NCBI GenBank assembly: GCA_020002185.1
Contig: CM034544.1
Location: 35,540,483 to 35,604,482, forward strand
DNA length: 64,000 nt
Origin: Paraescarpia echinospica
Taxonomy: Eukaryota > Annelida > Polychaeta > Sabellida > Siboglinidae
Direction: 5' to 3'
Shown here: piece after piece, positions 1 through 11,699 of the stretch
How positions within the stretch are numbered: position 1 is the stretch's first letter
Layout: every line of letters starts with the position of its first letter
Notes under the pieces: generated by a model
What the model saw: only the letters and a program-made list of their open reading frames with translations
Told to the model about the DNA's origin: nothing
Database searches by the model: none
Program-made: the position numbers and the translations under genes

Positions 1-1545
1 AATGTGTATTGTGGGGTGTATGGGGTGTTCAGATAGAGATAGTCCCGTTGTCTCCTGGTAGCAGCATCACTCGGGATGGACGGGAACACTGGCTCTCATC
101 TGACACTCAACTCTCACTTCTGGCTCCCGGACCATTTCCCAGCCACACCCCGGTAATCGCGTCTGCTGGCGGGCGAAACGAAGTGAGGGCTGGCACGATT
201 CATCTGCCAGTACGTGACCTGGAGAGGAGATTGGCGCCACCAGGTTATCCCAATAGCAGACTTCAAACAGGGGCCAAAGGAATGGACATAGTCACTCATT
301 ACCTAAGAAAGGAAATCTCCGGAAGTGCGAAAACTACCGAACCATTAACCTCATTAGCCACCCATGCAAAATCCTGTTACGCATAATTTCAAACCGGTTG
401 AAAAAAACAATCAGGAGAACTACTAGCAGAAGAGCAGGCCGGATTCAGATCCGGAAGAAGTACCACATAACACATATGCAACTGCAGAATTATGATCAAA
501 AACACCTGCAACACCAGAAGAGCCTGCTCCACAACTTTATAGACTTCAAGAAGGCTCTCGACAGGGTGTGGCATGAAGGTCTGTGGATTGTGCTAAGGCG
601 CTTCAACATTGAAGAAGGCATCACTTAAGTCATCAGCGCACTGTATAACAACGCCAGCAGAGCGGTCCTTCTCAACAGCCAAATAAGGGAGTACTTCAGG
701 ACCACAGTCGGAGTCCGTCAAGGTTGCTTGCTGTCGCCAGTTTTCTTCAACATCTACCTCGATAACATCATGAGAGAAACCCTCCACAACTTCAACACCG
801 CCATCTCTGTGGGTGGCAGACCTGTCAGCAACCTGCGATTTGCAAACGATAATTTTATAGATCTTCTTGGAGGAAGCAACAACGAGCTCCAAGATCTCAC
901 CAATAGTGGATAGAGCAGGCGCTTACGGCATGGAAGTAAGCAACGAAAAGCAAGGTGATGGCCAGCAGCACTGAAAACATCACTATTGAAATCACGATGA
1001 ACGGTCAGAAGCTGGAGGAAGTGGTTGCGTTCAAATATATCCGTTCCACTCTCACCAAATATGGACGGTCGGACAAGGAGATCCAGATCCGAATAACCCT
1101 TGCGACAACAGCAATGACCAAACTCAGCAAGATATGGAGAAGCATTAACATCAACTTCCAAACTAAGATCAAACTGTACAGAGCCCTTGTTGTCTCCATC
1201 CTGCTCTACGGCTGTGAAAGTTGGACACTGACGGCTGCAATGACGAAGAAGATGCAGCCGTTTGAGATCGAGTGCTTCAGACGCCTGCTGCACAAATCTT
1301 GGGTCGAGCACAAGACCAATGACTTTGTCCGAACTCTGGAGGGCAGCAGACGGAGAGGCAGGCAAAAGAAGACCTGGATGGACAACATACGGGAGTGGAC
1401 CGACCTTGACGTACAAACACTACTGAGACTTGCGTAAGACCGCCCCGGCTGGAGAGCAGTCGCTGCGACTGCGTCCCTCGTGTCTCCCCTAAGACCTGAC
1501 AGGTCTCTGGATGAACTGAACTGAACTGAACTGAATGTGTATTGT
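1..1545 (+). mobile_element. RTE-type non-LTR retrotransposon copy, broken
   Basis: This is a remnant of a LINE whose reverse transcriptase copies its RNA at a nicked target. Reading through several frames from about 330 gives the order expected of RTE-type RT: FIDFKKALDRVWHEGLW (near 536), VGVRQGCLLSPVFFNIYL (near 711), a YADD-box remnant FAND (near 841), then ILLYGCESWTLTA (near 1197) and RRRGRQKKTWMDNIREWT (near 1350). The catalytic box has lost its second Asp, a TAA interrupts the RT near 626, and about 40 residues normally found between EHKTNDFV and the basic RRRGRQ stretch are missing, so the copy is dead. The 3' end carries a short TGAAC tandem tail (1511-1535). The 12 bases at 1-12 recur exactly at 1534-1545, just after the tail, and look like a target-site duplication. 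The endonuclease half is absent, so the copy is 5'-truncated. Confidence 0.8.
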
Positions 1546-1589
1546 CAGATTAATCAATACAGCATGTTCCTAAATGTGAAATCTGAGGA

Positions 1590-1621
1590 GGTCCCTTTAG
1601 AGCCACCTGGGCGCGAGATGG
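1590..1621 (+). repeat. Isolated piggyBac-like transposon terminus
   Basis: This segment is the inverted, about 85% identical counterpart of the terminus at 2519-2550, and resembles the one at 2999-3030. Read from the right it starts CCATCTCGCGCCCAGG and runs to CTCTAAAGGGACC. It may be the right end of a second copy, or pair with 2519-2550 as the inverted ends of a ~960-bp element. Confidence 0.45.
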
Positions 1622-2039
1622 TACGCGAACATTGAGAGCTGTACTGGCCTGCTTGAACTATATTGGCACTATATCGTACACATAAACTATATCACTAACC
1701 TTGTTTTTACAAAGTACATTGTTGAATAATTATGTCACACTAAAAAAAAGTGAATTCTTATCAATGTAAATTACTTTATAGCGCATTATCCAGTTAATAG
1801 AACTGTTGAAGCACTTCAAATGTTACCCTCTGGCAGACCTGGTCATTTCAATACTAACGTGACTTAGCTGGCCTCGCAACAATTACTGCGTTAGGGCTAT
1901 TTCACCATTGTCAAAGCTTATTTAGATAGCTGAGTAAACTGAGGCAACGTGGAGTGAACGAAAGTGCCGAAGCTTCAAAATGGCAGCGAGAAGTCGGACA
2001 CGTCAGTCAACGTGTTCGACTGATATCTACCTGTACACG

Positions 2040-2335
2040 TCTCATCGGTCACATCAGTCACACCTGTCACATTTGTCACACGTGTTACACCTTTTCCATT
2101 TGTGATACCTGTCACGCCAATTACACCTGTAACGCCTGTCACATATCTCACTTATCACACGTGTTACGAGTGTCTCACCTATCACACACGTTACATATAT
2201 TATATCTGTCACACGTGTTACTCATGTCACATATGTACCTGTCGGACTGTCACCTTTGTCACACATGTCACACATAATATACCTGTTGCATATATTAAAC
2301 ATGTCACACGTGTTTCACCTGCTACTTGTTACACC
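2040..2335 (+). repeat. Degenerate short tandem repeat (TCACACCTGT-like)
   Basis: About 300 bases consist of loosely repeated 9-11 base units of the form TCACACCTGT / TCACACGTGT / TTACACCTGT. The open frames across it are repetitive (Cys/His/Thr-rich) and have no gene features, so this is simple-sequence DNA. Confidence 0.6.
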
Positions 2336-2518
2336 TGATAAAACAAAGCATTTTGAAGCGACAGTGCATCCCACACTGGAAATAAATCAAACAACACTTC
2401 CACACACAAATTAATATTATTCATGGTGTGCAAATAAACTGAAAGTTGTACGTGTATTTTTAATATAAGTAGATTGTTATATAAACTACACTATAACTCA
2501 AAATTATATTTACATGTA

Positions 2519-3030
2519 CCCTCTCATGCCCAGGAGGCTCTAAAGGGACCATTACGTAGAATTTCACTTTCCCACAGTAAAAACTAATGCTAGTCTTTTG
2601 AAAATGTATGGCTCAGTTTATGCATTTGTTATCTCAAAAAAAAATATTAGCTTTATTCAAAGACTTAACTCCCTAGCTTCTTAGCACATCCATCCAATTG
2701 TTGACCTTTGGTTTTGTTTGCGCCACTAAGCTCGGATTGTCTGATAATATTGGAAGAAGTAAGACGTAGGTTATTTATAAGAAGTAAATTATTTATTATT
2801 ATTATTTTGAAGGATCTTATCACAGACGTTCGGCTTGTAGTCATGGCGTTTTGGAAGAAAACAAAATCCACGATAAATGACGTCACTGGTGTAATGTCAA
2901 TTAACAAAAATCATGTTTTATTATGCACCTATATTGGCATACTCTCCCTGGTAATAACACAAAGACCTGATTATTTTAGAATGGTGTTGTTAGTACGTGA
3001 GGCCATTTACAGCCCCCGGGCATGAACGGG
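2519..3030. mobile_element. Candidate non-autonomous piggyBac-like MITE
   Basis: The left edge reads CCCTCTCATGCCCAGGAGGC. The right edge, on the opposite strand, reads CCCGTTCATGCCCGGGGGCT, giving inverted termini of about 30 bp that match at roughly three quarters of positions. The right end is followed directly by TTAA (3031-3034), the target-site sequence of piggyBac transposons, and CCC-starting termini are also typical. The left flank is TGTA rather than TTAA, so the duplication is imperfect or the left edge is misplaced. The ~510-bp interior contains no transposase-like frame. A MITE is the best reading, but the boundary pair is uncertain. Confidence 0.4.
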
Positions 3031-3035
3031 TTAAT

Positions 3036-5765
3036 TAGTACAAATACAAATGTTGTGAACTTACCAATTTATACGTCATGTTTTCGGTGCTGTAGTACGA
3101 GAAAGGTATGTTACTGCAAAGCATGTTTACAACACATATCAGCGTGTGTTTATACAACCCTAAATATTTGTAGTTTTAAAACTACAATGCCAACATACTA
3201 AAACGCCAGAGATCAGTGGCGCATTAAAACCAGATTGATAGGTAATCTCCAAATTGATACAAAATATCAAAGTCAACATGGGCACAAATGTGCAATGAGG
3301 CTAAAGATGATCAGACAATTAAGCAGACAATTCTTCAGATAACGGCTTCATGATAATATAATGCCATTTGCGTACTTTTGTTATTTGTCTAACATAAGTA
3401 CCAAAAACGTATAAGATAATTCTTACGTAAAACATATTTACATTGTAAATTTAAATATCACAACAAATATTATATTATACGCCTAACAATTCATACATAG
3501 TATGTATTAGTAAACAAGCAATACATACGTGTTTAGAGATCCACTCCTTTAGTCTGATTTAATCGAACATGGCTACACTATTTAGGAAGACGACGCACAT
3601 GCGATCTCACTCAAGTAGATGAAATCAAGTATTTACAAACGGACGGAACGGCCGCAAGAATGTCAAGAGGGTCACGTATTGAATTTCGAGTTATTTCTAC
3701 TGTTAAAGCTTTAGGCGCAATTGACGTTGCCTTCTGAGATCCTCCATCTTATAAATACAAATCTCCAGTCACAGGAGAATCCAAGGGGAGCCTGGGGGCA
3801 CGTGTCCCCTACACTTTTTGCAATTTGGTGTGCCTCCTAGACCTTTTTTTAATGTGTCCCCGTTATGTGTTCCCTAGATATTTGGGATGTGCCCCCGTTC
3901 AATGAGGTGAGAAGAAGCTGGAGTTATGGCGGCGCGGCGGAAAGAAAATCTTTTAGCAGCACCCCCCATCTTCCGATGTCATAATCCATCAGCGAGACTG
4001 CGCGATAGCATGACAGCGGAATCGTGCTGAAGCTCTGGCTCAGACCACCGAATATGAATATGGTTCAGACGCCAGTGGAGGTTTCTTGGCGAGCATCAAG
4101 GGGTGCAGTTGGAGGGTGTTGCCTTCACCCAGATTATCTTCTCTGCATTCGCCTCTGCCAGTGAATCGACATGCTGCATACACTACATATATCACTTTCG
4201 ACATCATCAAAATTATTACACTTTTTATTTCACCTAATATTCAATATTAAGATAAAATGGCTCTAAAGACACGAACAAATATACCTGTGTGCCATATGTC
4301 TGTTATATTGCTCATCGGGTTTAGTATTTTGTGTTGTGAATAGACTAACTACCACGGGAAATCGGCTTAACGAAACAGTGTTTGAGCAAGCACACTATGT
4401 TCCATGTTGAAGATGCGAATTTATATTTTCCTTCTATTGTATGATGGCTAGGCCTATTGTGGTGTTGCGATCAAAATTACTGTGTACAGGAACAGTCATA
4501 TTTGCTAGGTCAAAATCCGCATATCTGATTAGAAATTGTGAATAAAATCGCATATACCAGTAAACAATACGAGTAGCCGTTATTGCAGCACCCTTATGCC
4601 GATCGACTGGCGCCATCTACTGGCGAAATAAACGTTTTGCCAATACCTCGGTACCATAAACCTTCATGGATGTGGGACAAATGTTGTCCAGCTATCTACG
4701 TACGAGTAAAATATTTTAATTAGGTAAGATATAACATACTTTTCATAGGTGATCGTAAATAGTGTGTTTTGTGCCATCGTGAACCAACGCTAAACAATAA
4801 ACAAATTGCACTATTTAAACGTCGACAACGTCTAAACAAAATGGTAAATATACTAAATTTGTTATTTAAAAAACTAGACCTACAACTGCGTAAAGAGAGT
4901 AGAGATATCGCAAGTTGAAAAACAACTTTCAAACAATATCGAAGGTTTTGGGGGGATTCGTCATTGCGACTCCCAATATCGCTCAATTAAATGCAGGAGA
5001 AATATAATCTATTTCTGCAATGTCAAAAATCGGAATTTGTGTCGCTCGTAAAATCGCGATGTTGATTTTCATTGTGAAACATTTCTCTTTCCAAAAACCT
5101 TATATTTAAAGTATCGTGGAACCACTTGCACTATCCACCGTGATGAAGGTGGTTGGTTGCTCTGAATCACAATATGACTCTCACGATAACAGATAATATA
5201 ATATATATTCACTTTAAACACTCAAAACAATTAATTTAACGGCAACAAAATACATTTATTATAGTGTGGGCTTATACGCCTAAAAGAGTTAATAAAATGT
5301 AACAATTTGCAACTACAATCAATAATATAATGCTTGTTGTTAACTCAAAATTAATTTTCGAAGTGGACTATTCTAGTGAAATCTGATAGTTCCCGACTGC
5401 TGACGAATTGAGACATGCCCCCGATGCTTGACCGATAAATGTCTGCAGCTACTCTGACCTTGACGCTGCAGTAATTTGTCGAATGCCCCGGTTTCCTCGA
5501 CATATATAAGAATATGTCAGCTCATACGTTGGTTTCGTGTATTCCCTTCAATTCAAAGTTACACTTGTAACAACTGTTAATATGTCTTACAGTGCGCCAT
5601 GCGAACGTAACACTTCAATTAGTTACAACGCCAAACAAATTCGGCGACGCTAACTAAAGTAATATTATCAGTTTGACAATTGGCTAATTGGGAAGAGAAG
5701 GCATTGGTGACATCAGAGTTCTATCACAATGGCGTTGCCCTTCAGTTTAAGTGATGTGTCTTCAA
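3036..5765. other. Unassigned AT-rich DNA
   Basis: I see no gene here. Open frames are short and lack splice context. The only recognisable piece is the C-rich dispersed repeat at 3780-4090, listed separately. A TATA-like string lies near 5505-5512 without any credible coding exon after it. Confidence 0.5.
3780..4090 (+). repeat. Dispersed C-rich repeat, copy 1
   Basis: The stretch around 3905-4080 (mixed-purine lead, then AGCAGCACCCCCCATCTTCC, then GTGCTGAAGCTC) matches 32480-32630 (AACAGCACCCCCGTCTTCC, GTGCTGAACCTC) in the same orientation with moderate divergence. The upstream part (GTGTGCCTCCTAGACC, TGTCCCCGTT) resembles the reverse complement of 43560-43650. It is therefore an old interspersed repeat family with no coding content I can recognise. 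Confidence 0.5.
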
Positions 5766-5769
5766 CAAG

Positions 5770-6065
5770 GTTATTATAATAGACAAAATTAAACTTACGT
5801 TACAGCTGCATTTGAAACATTCAACATTTCGATCCGTCGACAGCGGATCTTGATCACGCACTGACTTTGGCGGAATGATCTGGTTGTAGATGGCGGGCAG
5901 GTGGTATCCCTGATCTAGAATCATTGGAGGTGCTCTCTGTTTAATGCAAATGGCCTCCTGTACTTTCCTCTTGTGCCAGTTTTATTCTCTGGCCAAAATC
6001 GTGGTGTTTTCCATGAATATTGAGTGTCCATTGGCCAAACAATAGTATCTTACTTCTGTAGGCTT
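5770..6065 (-). pseudogene. Penelope-like element, GIY-YIG endonuclease C-terminal remnant
   Basis: Reading the minus strand from about 6065 gives a short frame with NGHSIFMENT, then after one TAA, NWHKRKVQEAICIKQR, then DQGYHLPAIYNQIIPPK. This order (xGHxIxW/MExxxI, (R/K)xxxEAIxI, NRDxGxxLxxIY) is the C-terminal signature of the GIY-YIG endonuclease of Penelope-like retroelements. The canonical NRD is ILD here. RT and the GIY and YIG strands are absent, so it is a short 3' fragment. It abuts the 3' end of the LINE that starts at 6075. A GTAAGT string follows the last Cys codons and is probably chance. Confidence 0.6.
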
Positions 6066-6074
6066 ATGCAGGTT

Positions 6075-7650
6075 GGTATGTTATAATAATAATAATATAT
6101 TAAATTTTTTATAGCGCCAGATCCACAATTGTTCGTGGCGCTTTACAGTACATCATGCGGCATGATCATTAACCTAAAATATTAGTACTAACAGTCATTA
6201 AAACTAAAAATTGTGCCATACAATAGTAAAAAAATATTAATAAATAAATTAAGTAAAAGGCAACAAAATATTTGGAATATGGTAGTAAGACGATAACTTA
6301 AAATAAACGCGGTACAGTATAATATAATTAATAAATTACAATGTATAAGGTAATCACTAAAATATACCAGTATAAAATAAAATAAATAAATAAACAATTA
6401 TAAAATATTACTAATATAAATCTGTTCACTGGATCACCGGGGGAAGTCACAAACAAGCTACTAGCGTTCGTCTAGAATGATTGTATATGATTGAGTTGCA
6501 ATAGTCTAGCCGCGATGTTATTATGGCGTTGACTATGCGTTCCTTCGTTGTTTTAGGCAAAAATCAGCTGATCTGCATAATGTGGTGTAGGTGGAATACG
6601 CACACACTAACGGTTTGTGACACCTGTTTGCTCATGTGCAGGTGTCTGTCCACGTAGACGCCGAAATTCCGGACACATCGTGAAGCTGCAATCGTAGAGT
6701 CACCATCACGTATTACGCTGCCATCCACAAATGCAGCGGCCGACTTAGGCAGCACCGGAATGTATTCGGTCTTGCTGTCATTCCTGCACAATTCAGCGCC
6801 ATCCAATGTGTTATGTCATCCAGGCATGCTTCCATTCGACGTAAAACAGCAGCGTAAGCGGTTGTACTGAGATAAACGTGGAAGTAGAGTCGTAAGTCAT
6901 CAGCGTAGTGGTGGTAGCAAAGGCCATGTTTTCTGATGATATCGCCAATTGGTTGCACATACAACGAGAAGAGCAGTGGGCCTAGGACGGAGCCTTGCGG
7001 GGCACCTGATGTCAGAGGAGTTGTACCCGAAAATGTGTCACCAATTACGATGCGCTGTGTCCGTCCCTGCAGGTACGAGACCACCCAGTCTAATGCATTG
7101 TCAACAAAGCCGTAGCGCAATCGTAGTCGTCGAATTAAGATGGCATGGTTAATTGTTTCAAAAGCCGCACTAAAATCGATGAGAACCAGTGATGTGCCTT
7201 GTTTGTTGTCCATGGCTGATTTCATGACATTGGTAAAGTATAGTAAAGCAGTTTCCGTCGAATAGTATTTTCGATACGCCGATTGGTAGCTGTCATTCAT
7301 TCCCTGATTAGAGACGTGTGTGGATAGTCTAAGCGCCTCTTCTTTCTCAACTACTTTAGACAAATGTGTGAGATTACTCACTAGACGATAGTTATTCAAG
7401 ACGTCTTTGTTAAGCGATGGCTTCTTCAACAAAGGGCGGACAATAGCCTGCTTAAGCAGTATTGTCATGACCGCGTCTTCGAGAGATGCATTTGTGATTA
7501 GTGCTACAATGGAAACAAGACTGGGGGCATTGTCTTTCAGCTGGTTGGCATGTAGAGGATCTAGCACACAAGTTTTGTTCGTGATACCAAAAAGTGTTGT
7601 GATGTCTTCGGCTGTTGTAGGATGAAAGATATGTATAGGATCTGCGAAAC
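6075..7650 (-). mobile_element. CR1-superclade LINE (same family as 39243-42475), 5'-truncated
   Basis: The minus-strand RT frame (7567 to 6713, continued after a frameshift to 6564) shows NNYRLVSNLTHLSKVVE, IDFSAAFETINHAIL, GAPQGSVLGPLLFSLY, PIGDIIRKHGLCYHHYADD and CVRNFGVYVDRHL. These match, motif for motif, the element at 39243-42475. The catalytic YADD is kept. The 3' end (6170 to 6078 on the minus strand) reads GTAAAGCGCC...GGCGCTATAAA and ends in an ATT-rich tail, again as in the other copy. The copy lacks the endonuclease and the thumb/C-terminal region after VFHLHHI is mostly missing, so it has an internal deletion as well as 5' truncation. Further upstream frames (to 7650) are broken. 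Confidence 0.75.
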
Positions 7651-7654
7651 ATTA

Positions 7655-9200
7655 CTTTTCATCACACGTAGCCAGATCACTGAACGACTTTTACAGCAGA
7701 TTTGACAAGCTTAACTATTCACCAGAGCAGCGCCCACTTCCAGCAGGTACCACTCTGTCTCCGCTTTTATAGTCCAGGATTCTGATGTGAGGAAACTGTT
7801 CAGGAGACAGAGCACGCGGAAGGCCTCGGGTCCAGACAACAACTCCACATCTACCCTGATGAACTGCGCCGACCAACTCTCTGCGGTATTTACGGACATC
7901 TACAACTTCTCTCTCCAGCAGTGCAGAGTTCCAGTCTGCTTAAAAACTTCCACTATCATACCCATTCCCAAGAAGTCCAACATCACCGGACTGAACGACT
8001 ACCGTCCAGTGGCACTGACCTCAGTCGCCATGAAAGTGTTCGAGCGCATAGTACTCAAGTACCTGAAGTCGGCCACCGACGGCGTCCTGAACTCGCGCCA
8101 GTTTGCATATCAAGCAAACAGATCAGTAGACGATGCCGTAGCTTTAGGTCTGCATCACATTCTGAAGCACCTGGAAAGGCCAGGAACATATGCCAGGATC
8201 CTGTTCATTGACTTCAGCTCAACATGTATTGCCATCATCCCATTCAAGCTGTTCAATAAACTTTTATTGTTGAATGTACATCCTGCCAGATGTCACTGGG
8301 TCCTTAACTTTCTTCTTCACAGGCCTCAATCTGTCTGAGTCAACAACTCTATCTCCATACCTCTTATCCTATTTACAGGTGCCCCACAAGGTTGTGTGCT
8401 ATCCCTTTTCCTGTTTGCTATCTTAACAAATGACTGTGTCTCCGTGGACAAATCGGTCCTTGTGATCAAGTTTTCTGATGACACTACTGTGGAGGGCTGC
8501 ATTGAGAATGCGAATGAGACGCCATACAGGGAGGAAGTTCAGAGAATGGTCGGCTGGTGTGCGGATAACAATTTCGAATTTAACGTTTCAAAGACTAAAG
8601 AAATTATTGTTGATTTTCATAAAAAGAAGACTCCCATCCACCCTCTTTCGATAAATGGCGTGGAGGTCGAGCAGATTGAATCTTTTAGAATCCTTGGAAC
8701 AACAATTTCAAACGATCTCAGCTGGTGCACAAACACAATGTGCATTACAAAAAAGGCACAACAACGCCTGTTCTTCGTGAGGCAGCTCAGGAGATTCGGC
8801 ATTGTTCAGGAGATTATGATACGATTATACCGTGCAATCATTGTTGAAACTATCCTCACTTTCTCGAGTGTAGTGTGGTTTGGCCGCGCCAGTCAGGAGG
8901 AGAAACAACGGCTAGAAGTTATCGTGAAGGGCACATCTAGAATCATTGGTCGCGAGTTGCCATCCATTAAATCTATTTACTATGCTCGCTGTGCGCAAAA
9001 ATCCAAGAGCATTGTACGGGATACTACCCACCCAGCCAACCATCTCTTTGAACTTCTTCCCTCTGGCAAGCGCTATAGAAGTATTAAGACAAGGACCACT
9101 AGACGAAACAATAGTTTTTATCCGCAGGCTGTGAGTCACTTGAACCGCGAGATGCCATGATACTGTTTTCAGTCGGTTTAGATTGTATGTCGCCATGCTA
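7655..9200 (+). mobile_element. L2/Rex1-like LINE, RT region, broken
   Basis: Two + frames form one RT. 7787-8338 has [57 protein letters not shown] and [15 protein letters not shown]. After a stop near 8338 it continues as FTGAPQGCVLSLFLFAI, then VIKFSDDTTVEG (the YADD box as FSDD), SFRILGTTISNDLSWC, and an end TTHPANHLFELLPSGKRYRS. This is the L2/Rex1 branch of LINEs, distinct from the two other CR1-superclade families here. Endonuclease is missing and one stop interrupts the palm, so the copy is inactive. The stop at 9158-9160 is followed by AT-rich 3' UTR. A scrap of the same 3' coding end recurs at 59793-59895. Confidence 0.75.
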
Positions 9201-9464
9201 AATTATTTATTTACTATTTTTTTAGTTATGTATTAATTTATAATTTGTTTATGTTTTATTTATTAACTTGACTACATGTATGTACATACCTTTTAACTGT
9301 CAGCTTAGTTTTTATATCGTCAGCTAATTTATTTATTCATTTATTTATTATTTATTTACGTACATGTATACCTTTTGTTTTATTTTAGGTAATGATCAGA
9401 CGGTATTAATATTATTTTCATTTATGTCAATAGATGTACGACTGTCTTAAAATATGTTGGCAGT
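9201..9464. other. AT-rich stretch between two LINE copies
   Basis: A TTTATTTATTTA-rich stretch, probably the 3' UTR of the L2-like copy on its left. I see nothing else in it. Confidence 0.4.
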
Positions 9465-11645
9465 TTAAAAAGATTTAACAAGATTGCCTCCCAGAGAATT
9501 AACTCTAGGTGGCAGGTGGACAAGGAAGCCCTTTGGCTTATCGAGAGTCCGACCCTTTTATCTATGTGTATCCCGCCCGTCTGAGGTATATGTCGATTTT
9601 ATTTGTAAACATATTCACGCTACTAGCAGCCACACAATCAGCAGGTAATCTGTTCCATTCATTTACAATCCTTTTGTGAAAATGAAAACTTTCTTATATC
9701 CAATCTACTCTGCTCCTTTGCCAATGTAAGTTCATGTCCTCTAGTCCTTCTATCTTTCTTAACTGAGAAAAAAATATTTCTATCAATATTTTCATAACCC
9801 TTCAATATTTTAAACACTTCTATCTGATCTCCTCTCAATCTCCTGGTCTCTAGTGTTGTTAAACCGCATTTTTTTAGGCGTATTTCGTAACTAAGATCCC
9901 TCAGTTTTGGTATCATTTTAGTTGCTCTCCTCTGCACTCTTTCTAGCATATCTATGTCCTTCCTGCGATATGGCCTCCACGCTTGAATACAATATTCTAA
10001 ATGAGGCCTAACTATTGTTTTGTACAGCGGTATTATTAGTTCTTTTTCCTTATACGTTATGTTTCGCCTAATTAATCCAAGGATTTCATTTCCCTTTGAA
10101 GCTGCAATTCCGCACTGCTCTGAAACCTTCATGTCAGCACTAATTGTCAGCCCTAAGTCTTTTTCTTTTACAGTAGTATTTAGTACAGTTCCCCCCATTG
10201 TATATTCTACATATTCGTTCCCATGTCCTGTGTGAAGGCATTTACATTTCCCAAAATTGAACAACATTTGCCACTTTTCAGACCATTTTGATCAACCTGT
10301 CAAGATCATCTTGTAAATGCTGTCTATCTCCATCACTTTTAATCCTTCTAAACACTTTTGTATCATCTGCAAATTTCAACACCTTGCTTGTTATTTCATC
10401 ATGCAAATCGTTGATATATATTAAGAATAATATAGGACCTAATACTGATCCCTGTGGTACCCCACTCAATACCGATTTCCAGTTTGAAGCCTCCCCATCA
10501 ACTACTACACGTTGTCTTCTGTCAATCAGCCATTGTTCTATCCAGTTTATTATACCATTTCCTATGCCATGGGCCTTTAGTTTAAGCAGTAATCTTTGAT
10601 GTGGTACTTTGTTGAAAGCTTTTTGAAAATCTATGTAGACGATATCTACTGGTGATCCCTCATCTACCCACTTAGTGATGTCTTCCAAAAAACATAACAT
10701 ATTTGTTAAGCATGACCTCGATTTAAAAAAACCATGTTGAGATGGGTTTATCAAGTTTTGTTTAACAAGAAAATCCACCATGTGATCTTTAATTAGTCTT
10801 TCTAACAATTTACAAATCACTGATGTTAAACTCACTGGTCTATAGTTCTCTGACTTGTTTCTCGAACCTTTTTGAATAACGGTATAATGTTTGCTTCTTT
10901 CCATTCTAAAGGAACCACTCCCTCTTCTAATGACAAATTGAAAACTGTTGCAAGCGGTATGCTAATTTGTTCTACAATTTCCAATAGTAGTTTAGGTGGA
11001 ATACCATCCACTCCAGGTGATTTATTATCCTTCATAGCCCTTATTTTCTTACCTACCATTTCCGGGGTTACAATTAATTGTCCTAAATAGTCTGAATCTG
11101 CCCCCTTGAACTTAGCCTCTGGTACTGGCAGTGAACTAATATCTTCCCTGGTAAACACTGAACTAAAGTACTCATTCAGGTCTTCTGCCATTAAGAATCC
11201 TCTGATATTATATTTCCAGCACTATCTTCTAGAGGACCGACCTTATCTTGAACTTTCTGTTTGCTTCGAACATACGCATAAAAACTCTTGCTGTCATGTT
11301 TTATATTACTAGCTAATTGTTGTTCATAGCTTCTCTTTGAATTTCTAATTTCAGCTGTAGCTTGGTTAAGTGCTTCTTTATAACTATTGTAGTCTTCTTC
11401 ATTTCCAGTACATCTATATGACTTCCACATCATTTGTTTGTACTTAATTTTTCTAATGGCTTCTTTCGATAAGTGTTTCTTTTTGGACCGTTTTCCTTGT
11501 TTTTTGAAGGGTACAAATTTATCGACTATGCACTTAATTTCACTCTTTAATACATTCCAGCATTCTGTTGCCGTCTTATTTTTCAGTGTGTTATTCCAGT
11601 CTATCTTTGCTAAATATTTCCACATGTCCTTATACCTTCTGGGCC
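9465..11645 (-). mobile_element. CR1-like LINE copy, 5'-truncated and frameshifted
   Basis: Minus-strand frames in order: 11640-11191 (linker with MWKYLAKIDWNNTLKNKTA and SFYAYVRSKQKVQDKVGPLE), 11191-10832 (EYFSSVFTRED, NKSPGVDGIPPKLL), 10904-10278 (NYRPVSLTSVICKLLE, IDFQKAFNKVPHQRLLLKLK, LSGVPQGSVLGPILFLIYIN, LKFADDTKVF) and 10267-9659 (KDLGLTISADMKVSEQC, RPHLEYCIQAWRPYRRKDI, DMLERVQRRATKMIPKLRDL). The FADD catalytic box is intact. The element is split by at least two frameshifts (near 10870 and 10270) and one stop between linker and RT. The 3' UTR (9640-9480) ends in a repeated ATCTTGTTAA tail. Homology to the copy at 26245-29375 stops near 11640, so the endonuclease and ORF1 are missing. 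Confidence 0.8.
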
Positions 11646-11699
11646 ACCCTAAGCGTTGCTGCTCGGACCAATTGAGTTTACACAAAGTCTGTCACTGCC

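Noticed and set aside
5742..5924. Host exon ending in the GTAAGT donor near 5786
   Set aside because: The peptide is better explained as the C-terminus of a Penelope-like GIY-YIG endonuclease.
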